Shown here one piece after another: positions 1-5,673 of a stretch of DNA of 5,973 nt. The notes beneath the pieces were generated by a model. It saw only the letters and a program-made list of their open reading frames with translations. It ran no database searches and had not been told where the DNA came from. This stretch comes from Bacillota bacterium. Its GTDB lineage: Bacteria; Bacillota; DTU025. Numbering within the stretch: the first letter of the stretch is position 1; each line of letters begins with the position of its first letter. The stretch is taken from the NCBI GenBank assembly GCA_003456765.1, contig DMOT01000007.1:1-5973 (forward strand). Direction: 5' to 3'. The position numbers and the translations under genes were made by a program.

Positions 1-8
1 CCTTGTGA

Positions 9-30
9 CGAAATCTTGCCTGCAATTTCG
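9..30. repeat. Short inverted repeat upstream of lipoprotein gene
   Basis: CGAAAT (9-14) and ATTTCG (25-30) form a perfect 6-bp inverted repeat with a 10-base loop, ending 6 bases before the ribosome binding site of the lipoprotein gene. It could be a leader hairpin or a small operator. The window starts too close upstream to tell, and a 6-bp repeat may be chance. Confidence 0.25.
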
Positions 31-50
31 AATTACGGAGGCGTAAGAGT

Positions 51-422
51 ATGAAGCGCGCTTTGCTCGCCACAGCCCTGGTGATTATGTGTGTAGTGTT
101 AAGCGGATGTACCCTGTATTTTGGAGGATGGGCCACTGCCGGCGGCCGTGTGGTGGAGCGCGTGGACGGCGTCCCCGTTCCCGGGGCGACTGTGTCACTC
201 AAGTCGGTGTCCAATCCCGATTACGGCCTTAACTGCGTCACTGACCAGAAAGGGTATTGGGCCACTCCGGTGAAGCTCAAGTGCGACATGTACGACGTTA
301 CAGTCAGCAAAAATGGTTATGTGGAAGTCGGGCCGTTTGGCTTTCCCATGCCAAAGAGAGGCGCCCACTACACCATGGAAACCATTGAAATGGAGAAGCC
401 ACAGGAAAAGCCCGATAAGTAG
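51..422 (+). CDS. Small lipoprotein with carboxypeptidase-regulatory-like domain
   Basis: A 123-residue predicted lipoprotein. Residues 1-19 form a type II signal peptide: MKR, then a hydrophobic stretch, then the lipobox L17-S18-G19-C20, so C20 should be lipidated and the mature chain (about 104 residues) tethered outside the cytoplasmic membrane. Residues about 30-95 read as one carboxypeptidase-regulatory-like/Cna-B-like beta-sandwich: G-R-V-V near 32-35, the P-V-P-G-A-T-V-S-L strand at 42-50, T-D-x-x-G-Y-W at 64-70, and Y-D-V-T-V-S-K-x-G-Y at 81-90. C62 and C78 could form a disulfide. The C-terminus is charged and Pro-rich. The ATG start is supported by GGAGG (37-41) nine bases upstream. 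Such domains usually act in surface structure or binding; no enzymatic residues are visible and the ligand is unknown. It appears to be a separate unit from ldh because a hairpin terminator follows. Confidence 0.85.
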   Translation: MKRALLATALVIMCVVLSGCTLYFGGWATAGGRVVERVDGVPVPGATVSLKSVSNPDYGLNCVTDQKGYWATPVKLKCDMYDVTVSKNGYVEVGPFGFPMPKRGAHYTMETIEMEKPQEKPDK

Positions 423-444
423 CGGGTAATTCATACGAGCGTCG

Positions 445-486
445 GCGCCCTCTCCGCTTTCAGGCGGGGCGGGCGCTTACTTATTC
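445..486 (+). terminator. Probable intrinsic terminator of lipoprotein gene
   Basis: GCGCCC (445-450) pairs with GGGCGC (471-476), and CCGC (454-457) pairs with GCGG (464-467) around the loop TTTCAG, with a small internal loop between them. The stem is followed by a broken T-rich stretch (TTACTTATT, 477-485). The position, 22 bases after the lipoprotein stop, fits termination. The imperfect T tract means some read-through toward ldh is possible. Confidence 0.55.
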
Positions 487-525
487 CTCCCGCTGGGGAG
501 CATACTCCTGAATACTTCGAAGGAG
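487..525 (+). promoter_or_regulatory. ldh leader with alternating CTCC/GGAG elements
   Basis: Four complementary elements lie in order: CTCCC (487-491), GGGAG (496-500), CTCCT (505-509) and AGGAG (521-525). The last is the ldh ribosome binding site (GAAGGAG 519-525, ten bases before the ATG). Pairing 1:2 plus 3:4 would mask that site. Pairing 2:3 (GGAG 497-500 with CTCC 505-508 around CATA) would free it. The stems are only 4-5 bp, so a switch is a hypothesis. No convincing sigma-A promoter was found between 423 and 520. Confidence 0.3.
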
Positions 526-535
526 CGAGTCCATA

Positions 536-1504
536 ATGAAGCACCGCATCCATGTGAAGCGTCGCAACAAAGTATCTGTCATAGGCGCCGGTCTCGTGGG
601 ATCCACATACGCCTACACCTTGATGATGAGCGGGACCGCCTCAGAGATAGTACTGCTCGATGCCCGCACGTCCCGGGCCGAGGGGGAAGCTATGGACCTG
701 TCGCACGGGGCGCCCTTCGTGCCTCCTGTTGTGATCCGAAGCGGGGACTGGGAGGCCACTTCCCATTCGGACATTGTAGTGATAACGGCAGGGGCGGCGC
801 AGAAACCTGGCGAAACCAGGCTCGATCTTGCCAGGCGAAACGTGGAGGTATTCCAGGACATAGTCCCCAAAGCCGCTGCGGCAAGCCCAGATTCAATAAT
901 CCTGGTAGTGACCAACCCTGTAGATCTCATGACGTATGCAGCCATCATGTTGTCTGGATTTCCTGACAACCATGTTATAGGCTCGGGCACCCTTCTCGAC
1001 AGCGCCAGGTTCAGGCAGCTCATCGGCAAACACTGCAAGGTTGCGCCGGGAAACGTCCACGCATACATCATAGGCGAGCATGGAGACTCGGAGGTGCCGC
1101 TGTGGAGCACCGCGAACATTGCAGGGCTTCGGTTGGACGAATACTGCCCTGTATGCGGAAGAGCGTGCGACATGTCTATCAGAACGCGCATCTTCGAGGA
1201 GGTGCGCGATGCGGCGTACGCAGTGATAGAGCGAAAAGGCGCCACGTACTACGCAATAGCGTTAGCCCTTGCCGCAGTTACCCGCGCCATACTTCGCGAT
1301 GAGAACGCCGTAATGACAGTCTCCTGCCTGATTGACGGCTTCTGCGGAGCCGACAACATATGTCTTTCATTGCCTGCAGTGGTTAACCGCGCAGGGATCG
1401 ATCGCCTACTCCATATCCCCCTTACACAGGAAGAATGCGAAAGCTTCCAGCAGTCGGCCCGCATATTGCAGGACGCCGCTATTTCAGTAGGCTTGCGCGA
1501 CTGA
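536..1504 (+). CDS. ldh: L-lactate dehydrogenase (FBP-activated type)
   Basis: A 322-residue cytoplasmic NAD-dependent L-lactate dehydrogenase that interconverts pyruvate + NADH and L-lactate + NAD, regenerating NAD in fermentation. The Rossmann motif is G17-A-G-L-V-G22, with D42 at the end of the second strand to hold the adenosine ribose. Lactate rather than malate specificity is indicated by Q89 in A-Q-K-P-G-E-T-R (equivalent to Gln102; malate dehydrogenases have Arg). R95 matches Arg109. The catalytic set is complete: D155 and R158 (Asp168, Arg171), H182 in G-E-H-G-D-S-E (His195) and T237 in K-G-A-T (Thr246). R160 and H175 match the Arg173/His188 allosteric pair of Bacillus enzymes, so fructose-1,6-bisphosphate activation is likely. 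Length is normal for the family. Unusual: a Cx2Cx3C cysteine motif at 204-211. The ATG start has GAAGGAG ten bases upstream; the gene ends in tandem stops TGA-TAA. It is the first gene of the forward block that includes the AOR genes. Confidence 0.96.
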   Translation: MKHRIHVKRRNKVSVIGAGLVGSTYAYTLMMSGTASEIVLLDARTSRAEGEAMDLSHGAPFVPPVVIRSGDWEATSHSDIVVITAGAAQKPGETRLDLARRNVEVFQDIVPKAAAASPDSIILVVTNPVDLMTYAAIMLSGFPDNHVIGSGTLLDSARFRQLIGKHCKVAPGNVHAYIIGEHGDSEVPLWSTANIAGLRLDEYCPVCGRACDMSIRTRIFEEVRDAAYAVIERKGATYYAIALALAAVTRAILRDENAVMTVSCLIDGFCGADNICLSLPAVVNRAGIDRLLHIPLTQEECESFQQSARILQDAAISVGLRD

Positions 1505-1572
1505 TAAGAGGTATTCAGCAATGAATGTAGTAGTTAATTGGTGGCAATAGTCGTGCCAACATTCGAGTTTGC

Positions 1573-1580
1573 GGGGGAGG
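1573..1580 (+). promoter_or_regulatory. Ribosome binding site deciding ferredoxin start
   Basis: GGGGGAGG lies eight bases before ATG 1589. The frame is open further upstream to TTG 1538 and GTG 1541, but those starts lack a suitable site and would add a hydrophobic tail absent from ferredoxins of this type. Confidence 0.75.
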
Positions 1581-1588
1581 CGTACTTG

Positions 1589-1990
1589 ATGAAGCTTGCG
1601 GCCAAACACGCACTCTGTTCGGGGTGCAGGGTGTGCCAACTTGCGTGTTCGCTATCGGTATTTGGCGAAAACAACCCCAAAATGGGCCTTTTGGCGATCG
1701 AAGCGCACTTTCCGGCGCCGGGCAGGTATGAAATCAAGCATTGCACCCAGTGCGGAGAATGTGCAGCGGTTTGCCCTGTTGATGCCATTACTGAAACAGA
1801 CGGCGTCTACAGGATTGACAAAGATGTGTGCATTGCGTGCCACGCATGTGTGGAGGCATGCCCCCATGGCGTCATCATAGTCCACAAGGGCCAAGATGTA
1901 CCATCGAAATGCATTTCATGCGGCGCCTGCGTGGATGTGTGCCCGACGGGCGCAATATACGATTCAGACTCTGGGGAAGGAGGCAGATAA
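1589..1990 (+). CDS. 4x[4Fe-4S] ferredoxin, AOR electron partner
   Basis: A 133-residue cytoplasmic iron-sulfur protein. Sixteen cysteines lie in four complete C-x2-C-x2-C-x3-C motifs: C10/13/16/20, C52/55/58/62, C81/84/87/91 and C108/111/114/118. The last three are followed by Pro, as in classical ferredoxin cluster sites, so up to four [4Fe-4S] clusters are expected. The layout (one N-terminal motif, a ~30-residue spacer, then three motifs) resembles the HycB/DmsB-like electron-transfer subunits often encoded beside tungsten AORs. There is no signal peptide or membrane segment. The stop codon is one base before the AOR start, and the AOR ribosome binding site lies inside the 3' end of this gene, so the two are translationally coupled. 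The likely role is to accept electrons from AOR (or donate them in acid reduction) and pass them to other ferredoxin-linked enzymes. The downstream acceptor is unknown. Confidence 0.92.
   Translation: MKLAAKHALCSGCRVCQLACSLSVFGENNPKMGLLAIEAHFPAPGRYEIKHCTQCGECAAVCPVDAITETDGVYRIDKDVCIACHACVEACPHGVIIVHKGQDVPSKCISCGACVDVCPTGAIYDSDSGEGGR
1977..1983 (+). promoter_or_regulatory. AOR ribosome binding site inside ferredoxin gene
   Basis: AAGGAGG sits eight bases before ATG 1992 and overlaps the last codons of the ferredoxin gene. It sets the AOR start at 1992. A second GGAGG (1998-2002) precedes an in-frame ATG at 2007 by only four bases, which is less favourable. Confidence 0.75.
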
Positions 1991-1991
1991 G

Positions 1992-3842
1992 ATGCGCGGA
2001 GGATACATGGGGAAAATTCTCAGGGTGAACTTGACGGACGGCACAGCTCACTCGGAGCCGACTGATCCGGAGATGGCCCGCGATTTCATAGGCGGCCGCG
2101 GATTCGTCCAGAAGATTCTTTATGATGAAGTTCCTGTGGGTGCAGATCCTCTGGGCCCCGACAACAAAGTCGTTGCGGCCCCTGGACCATTGTCGGGCGT
2201 ATTTATGCCTTCGTCAGGGAAAGTCCAGTTCGGCGCAAAATCTCCCGCTACCGGCATCATGGGAGATGCCAACATGGGAGGCCATTTCGCAGTAGAGATA
2301 AAATACGCCGGATATGACGCAATCATCCTTGAGGGCATGGGCAGCCGCCCATCAGTCGTAGTCATAGACGATGACAGGGTTGAGATAATCGACGGATCGA
2401 AGTACTGGGGCAAGGGGTCGTCAGTCGCCGAGAAGATGATCAAGGACGATCTGGGCGAGGACTTCCAGATTGCAGTTATCGGCCCTGCGGGCGAGAACAT
2501 GGTCAACATCGCCTGCGTATCCCATGACTACGGACGCCAGGCAGGAAGGTGCGGAATAGGAGCTGTAATGGGCTCCAAGAAGGTCAAGGCCATTGCAGTG
2601 AGGGGAAGCCAGTCGGTGCCCCTTGCCGATCCCGAGGGAGTTCTGGAATACGGGAAGAAGATGTTCTACGGCTGCTTCGAGAAGCCCGGATTCCGTGAAT
2701 GGACTCCTTTGGGCACTCCGGGCGTCACCCCGTGGGTCAACGAAGTGGGAGCCTTTCCAACGAAGAACTTCTCCACAACGTATTTTGACGAGCATGAGGA
2801 GATTGGCGGCGAGGCCCTGAAAGAGCGCATATGGCTGACTGACAAGGGATGTTTTTGCTGCCCGACGCCTTGCGGCAAATACTCCCGGACAACGGTGGGA
2901 GAGAAGTCGGCATATGTGGAAGGGCCGGAGTATGAGACCGTAGCTCTTCTCGGCGGCAACTGCATGCTTTCGACCATAGAGGAAGTTGCCTATGCGAACT
3001 ACGTCTGTGACGAACTTGGGCTTGACACCATATCAGGGGGCAACGTGATCGGATTTGCCCTGGAATGCGCAGAGCGCGGAGTGATCACAGAGGAGCAGAT
3101 AGGCAGGCCCGTGAAATGGGGAGACATAGACTCCTTCGTCTACCTGGCCGAGAAGATTGCAAGGCGCGAAGGCATCGGCGACATTCTGGCGGATGGAGTC
3201 AAGGCCGCATCCGAAGAGTTTGGACAGGGTTCTGAGAAATACGCTATCCACGTCAAGGGCCTGGAGTGGAGCGGTTACGAGGCCAGATGGGCGCCGGCAA
3301 TGATGCTGGCCTACATGACATGCGACATAGGCGCGCACCACAACCGGGCCTGGGCCATAACTTACGACGTGGCCAAAGGGCGTGAAAACACTGAAGGCAA
3401 GGCCGCTAAGGTCATCGAACTCCAGCGGATAAGGCCTTCCTTCGACCTATTAGGGTGTTGCCGGCTCCAGTGGGTAGAGATCGGATTCGAATTCGACTAC
3501 TACCCTGTGATGTTCGAGGCCGTAACAGGCCGAAAGATCACAGAAAAAGAGCTCTATGATGCCACCGACAGGGTGTGGAACCTGACACGGACCAGGGCAT
3601 TCCTGGAGCTGCCTGATTTCGGCAGGGCCGCTGATTATCCTCCTGCAAGGTTCTATGAAGAGCCCATCCCCACAGGGCCCGCTAAGGGCAAGCTGATAAA
3701 GAAAGAACAGCTCGATGAGATGCTCGACGATTACTACGAGCTCCGCGGATGGGACGAAAACGGGACCCCCACCCGAGAGACCTTGGAGGAGCTTGGTTTG
3801 GAGAAGTGCATACATGACCTCGAGTCGGCGAAGATTCTGTAG
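1992..3842 (+). CDS. aor: Tungsten-type aldehyde:ferredoxin oxidoreductase
   Basis: A 616-residue cytoplasmic AOR-family enzyme (Pyrococcus furiosus AOR is about 605), oxidising aldehydes to carboxylates with ferredoxin as acceptor, or the reverse, at a bis-pterin tungsten (possibly molybdenum) site. The N-terminal domain carries the family signatures M-G-K-I-L-R-V-N-L (6-14), F-I-G-G-R-G near 32-37 and G-A-V-M-G-S-K near 190-200. Cluster ligands are C287, C290 and C294 (Cx2Cx3C) plus C490. The two pterin motifs of the DxxGL(C/D) type are D340-ELGL-D345 and D485-LLGC-C490. E313 and H449 or H450 correspond to the active-site Glu313/His448 of P. furiosus AOR. Odd features: an additional C289 inside the cluster motif, and Cys489 replacing the usual Leu before the fourth ligand. 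Residues around 332 lack the E-x2-H that helps hold the dimer-interface iron in P. furiosus AOR, so that site is probably absent. The subfamily and aldehyde substrate cannot be told from sequence. It is coupled to the upstream ferredoxin, and a sulfur-carrier gene follows. Confidence 0.95.
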   Translation: MRGGYMGKILRVNLTDGTAHSEPTDPEMARDFIGGRGFVQKILYDEVPVGADPLGPDNKVVAAPGPLSGVFMPSSGKVQFGAKSPATGIMGDANMGGHFAVEIKYAGYDAIILEGMGSRPSVVVIDDDRVEIIDGSKYWGKGSSVAEKMIKDDLGEDFQIAVIGPAGENMVNIACVSHDYGRQAGRCGIGAVMGSKKVKAIAVRGSQSVPLADPEGVLEYGKKMFYGCFEKPGFREWTPLGTPGVTPWVNEVGAFPTKNFSTTYFDEHEEIGGEALKERIWLTDKGCFCCPTPCGKYSRTTVGEKSAYVEGPEYETVALLGGNCMLSTIEEVAYANYVCDELGLDTISGGNVIGFALECAERGVITEEQIGRPVKWGDIDSFVYLAEKIARREGIGDILADGVKAASEEFGQGSEKYAIHVKGLEWSGYEARWAPAMMLAYMTCDIGAHHNRAWAITYDVAKGRENTEGKAAKVIELQRIRPSFDLLGCCRLQWVEIGFEFDYYPVMFEAVTGRKITEKELYDATDRVWNLTRTRAFLELPDFGRAADYPPARFYEEPIPTGPAKGKLIKKEQLDEMLDDYYELRGWDENGTPTRETLEELGLEKCIHDLESAKIL

Positions 3843-3858
3843 GCCGGATTCAGCTTGC

Positions 3859-3886
3859 GGCGGCAGTCGGCAGGCCGCCCGGCCTG
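3859..3886 (+). promoter_or_regulatory. GC-rich alternative hairpins between aor and moaD-like gene
   Basis: Two overlapping, mutually exclusive stems lie in the 72-base spacer: GGCGGC (3859-3864) with GCCGCC (3874-3879), and CAGGCC (3871-3876) with GGCCTG (3881-3886) around a four-base loop. No T run follows, so this is not a classical terminator. It may stabilise or process the mRNA and lower expression of the last gene. GC-rich sequence makes chance pairing possible. Confidence 0.3.
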
Positions 3887-3914
3887 GCCTTACGAACGGG
3901 AGCTGGCAGAAGAC

Positions 3915-4148
3915 GTGAAAGTGAAAGTCGTAGTGCACGGGCATGCCAGGGAATACTTTCCCGATCCCAGGGAGGAGTTCGAATACGAATTCACTCCCGG
4001 AGAGCGAGTAGCTGACATGCTTGCGGCAAAAGGCATCAAGAAAGAGCTGATAATGCGAGTCGTGGCCGGAGGCGCATCTGTGCCCCTCTCGCATGAGCTG
4101 TGCAAGGGAGAGACGATTATCCTCCTCACGCCAATGGCTGGAGGATGA
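3915..4148 (+). CDS. MoaD/ThiS family sulfur carrier protein
   Basis: A 77-residue ubiquitin-fold sulfur carrier. The chain starts directly with the first beta strand (M-K-V-K-V-V-V), has the helix-forming segment around G-E-R-V-A-D-M-L-A-A-K-G and ends in P-M-A-G-G. The terminal Gly-Gly is adenylated and thiocarboxylated in MoaD and ThiS. MoaD-type carriers donate sulfur to form the pterin dithiolene of molybdenum and tungsten cofactors. Position right after an AOR gene makes cofactor sulfuration the likely job, although ThiS-like roles cannot be excluded by sequence. GTG 3915 is the chosen start: longer reading from TTG 3855 would add a 20-residue Arg/Pro-rich tail unlike the fold, and GGGAG (3898-3902) lies 12 bases upstream, a rather long spacing. 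GTG 3921 is an alternative. No MoaE or MoeB partner is in the window, so those must be elsewhere. Confidence 0.9.
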   Translation: MKVKVVVHGHAREYFPDPREEFEYEFTPGERVADMLAAKGIKKELIMRVVAGGASVPLSHELCKGETIILLTPMAGG

Positions 4149-4197
4149 CGGGGCAAAGCAAACGGTGCATGCGAAACATGCGGAACACATGATTGAA

Positions 4198-4239
4198 ACA
4201 GGGCCCCGGCAGGCATTCCAAAGCTTGCCGAGGCCCTGT
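4198..4239. terminator. Bidirectional terminator hairpin between convergent genes
   Basis: ACAGGGCC (4198-4205) pairs with GGCCCTGT (4232-4239). After one mismatch, CGGCAGGC (4207-4214) pairs with GCTTGCCG (4223-4230) with one G-T wobble, around an eight-base loop. This is a long, stable stem between the forward moaD-like gene and the reverse aminopeptidase gene. Neither side has a full T tract: the reverse direction continues with TTTC, the forward side with TATCATG. An additional outer inverted repeat, GCAAACGG (4158-4165) with CCGTTTGC (4258-4265), brackets it. Confidence 0.7.
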
Positions 4240-4266
4240 ATCATGCTATGTTAGGCCCCGTTTGCC

Positions 4267-5334
4267 CTATTTGAGGAAGATTCCGTTGCGCTGAACTACA
4301 ACACCGTCCAGGTGGATCTCGCCGCCCTCTCGAAGGTCTGCGATCATGTCCCAGTGAATTGCCGATTCGTTGGTTCCCCTGGCCTCCGGGTACGACTGGC
4401 CCAGGGCTATGTGGACAGTCCCGCCGATCTTCTCGTCGAAGAGAATGTCGCGAGTGAACCTGGTTATCCCCGGGTTCGTTCCTATGCCGAACTCCCCGAT
4501 GTATTTTGCGCCGGGGTCGGTGTTGAGCATCTCCAGGAGGAACTCTTTGTTTTTGTCAGCATGGGCTTCCACAACTCTGCCTCCGGAAAACTGAAGGCGG
4601 ATCCCTTCAACCTCGCGGCCCATGTAGATGCCGGGAAAGCTGAAGGTAATGTGGCCTTCAGCCGAGTCCTCACGAGGAGAGAAGAAGACCTCCCCGTCGG
4701 GCATGTTGTAGTGTCCATCACAGTTAATGCCTGGCCTGCCGGCTATGGAGAACTTGAGATCAGTTCCTTCCCCGACGATCCGCACCTCGCGGCCTTCGCT
4801 GAAAAGCGAGACAATCTCCTCCTGCTTCCGGGAGATCTCCGGCCAATCAACGTTTGTGGCCCCGAACACAAACTGCTCGTATTCCGCAAGCGACATCTCG
4901 GCCTTCTGGGCAAGGGCATTGCACGGGAAATTGCAGCCGCACCACCTGACATTGCTCTTCATCACCCAATCAGATATGGGCTGCGCGGCTCGCTGCCTTT
5001 TCGACAATTTCGCAGGGTTTACATTTGCCATTTCCGACAGGTTGGCAGGCGCAGATACGCTGATCAGGCAATCTGAAGCTTCGTACTCTGCCAACTCAAT
5101 TGGCAGCAATGTCCCGAGCTGCTCGTCAGAGGCTTCCTCATAGTAGATCCGCGCTGCCCCAGGCACCGACATCTTTAGCCTGGGATATCCTCCCCGCTGC
5201 AGGACTTTTCTGTACACCTCCTGCACCAGCGCCAAACCGTCAGGATCTGCGCTGATCATTACAACATCGCCACTCGTTACATCGACGGAGTAGCCTACAA
5301 GAATCTCAGCCAGTCTCTCGACCCTTGGGTCCAT
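4267..5334 (-). CDS. M29 family metallo-aminopeptidase
   Basis: A 355-residue cytoplasmic aminopeptidase of the M29 (AmpS/PepS, thermophilic aminopeptidase T) family, which removes N-terminal residues from peptides using two metal ions (Co or Zn type). The C-terminal metal-site set is complete: E215 in P-D-G-E-V, E281 in G-E-F-G-I-G-T-N, H308 in V-H-I-A-L-G, Y315 in Q-S-Y-P, and H327 and D329 in I-H-W-D. The N-terminal half carries the usual R-V-E-R-L-A-x-I-L-V-x-Y-S-V start and the W-x6-C-N-A-L-A-Q region where relatives normally have Pro-Thr. Unusual: C132, C134 and C138 form CxCx3C there. The ATG at 5334 is chosen because GGAGGT lies seven bases upstream. An in-frame ATG at 5397 would add 21 Cys- and Gly-rich residues and has no such site. 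The gene is transcribed alone, convergent with the AOR block and divergent from the gene at 5674. Its role is probably peptide turnover, unrelated to AOR. Confidence 0.93.
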   Translation of the reverse strand: MDPRVERLAEILVGYSVDVTSGDVVMISADPDGLALVQEVYRKVLQRGGYPRLKMSVPGAARIYYEEASDEQLGTLLPIELAEYEASDCLISVSAPANLSEMANVNPAKLSKRQRAAQPISDWVMKSNVRWCGCNFPCNALAQKAEMSLAEYEQFVFGATNVDWPEISRKQEEIVSLFSEGREVRIVGEGTDLKFSIAGRPGINCDGHYNMPDGEVFFSPREDSAEGHITFSFPGIYMGREVEGIRLQFSGGRVVEAHADKNKEFLLEMLNTDPGAKYIGEFGIGTNPGITRFTRDILFDEKIGGTVHIALGQSYPEARGTNESAIHWDMIADLREGGEIHLDGVVVQRNGIFLK

Positions 5335-5341
5335 ACTTACT

Positions 5342-5347
5342 ACCTCC
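5342..5347 (-). promoter_or_regulatory. Ribosome binding site of aminopeptidase gene
   Basis: On the reverse strand GGAGGT lies seven bases before ATG 5334. This decides the start in favour of 5334 over the in-frame upstream ATG at 5397. Confidence 0.8.
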
Positions 5348-5567
5348 ACTCCGGGACAGGCTTTGCCTGCACAGCTTCCATACCCCTCACAAAACAATTC
5401 TGCAGGAGAAAGCCAAGTCCTCCCACAAGCAAGTCAGGAAAGGGCCAGGGCGGTACAAAAGAGGCTTTCGGTTTGCAGGTTCAGAATAGCCGGGGCCAGA
5501 GTGGGGCGTACTAGATGCAAGCGCTGAACTGATCATGCGTAGGGGCTGTCGAATGTTACTGGATTGA

Positions 5568-5596
5568 TTGTCCTGCACACCGGGAACCTGTATACT
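5568..5596 (+). promoter_or_regulatory. Sigma-A-type promoter for gene at 5674
   Basis: TTGTCC (5568-5573) as -35 and TATACT (5591-5596) as -10 are separated by exactly 17 bases. The -10 matches the consensus at 5 of 6 positions and the -35 at 4 of 6. Transcription should start near 5603, giving a leader of about 70 bases before ATG 5674. Confidence 0.65.
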
Positions 5597-5659
5597 CAAG
5601 ATGGCGGACCAGGCTTGTGTTCAGAGATGGAGCAAGTTACGAGCCGTGCCATACCTACT

Positions 5660-5667
5660 GAGGTGAT
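5660..5667 (+). promoter_or_regulatory. Strong ribosome binding site of basic-protein gene
   Basis: GAGGTGAT, an eight-base match to the complement of the 16S rRNA 3' end, lies six bases before ATG 5674. It is the best evidence that this frame is translated. Confidence 0.75.
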
Positions 5668-5673
5668 AAGTCG

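Larger units (their letters stand above)
5335..5673. other. Divergent intergenic region
   Basis: These 339 bases lie between the start of the aminopeptidase (reverse) and the start of the basic-protein gene (forward). I see a forward promoter at 5568-5596 and two ribosome binding sites, each listed separately. On the aminopeptidase leader side, CAGGC (5357-5361) and GCCTG (5365-5369) form a 5-bp hairpin nine bases upstream of its ribosome binding site, which may protect the mRNA end. CCTGCA (5366-5371) and TGCAGG (5401-5406) can also pair. No convincing reverse-strand promoter, tRNA, riboswitch or coding stretch was found. Confidence 0.6.

Noticed and set aside
1..20. TTGTGA near the left edge as half of a Rex (redox repressor) operator
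   Set aside because: The matching TTCACAA half at the expected spacing is absent.
536..1504. Malate dehydrogenase as the identity of the 536-1504 gene
   Set aside because: The substrate-specificity position is Gln (Q89) in the A-Q-K-P-G-E-T-R-L-D-L context of lactate dehydrogenases, and the FBP-site pair R160/H175 is present.
1896..1991. Upstream extension of the AOR frame into the ferredoxin gene
   Set aside because: It would overlap the ferredoxin coding region and add 32 residues absent from AOR enzymes; ATG 1992 has a well-placed ribosome binding site.
3450..4244. Reverse open frame of 264 codons opposite the end of aor and the moaD-like gene
   Set aside because: It runs through the terminator hairpin and antisense to two clear genes, and the translation shows no recognisable motif.
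4312..5076. Forward open frame of 254 codons opposite the aminopeptidase gene
   Set aside because: It lies wholly antisense to a gene with a complete metal-site motif set, and its translation resembles no domain; it is a shadow of high-GC coding sequence.
5437..5456. AGGGCGGTAC resembling the T-box antiterminator motif in the divergent intergenic region
   Set aside because: The bases after it do not continue the motif, no specifier stem or terminator is visible, and the downstream gene is not an aminoacyl-tRNA or amino acid gene.
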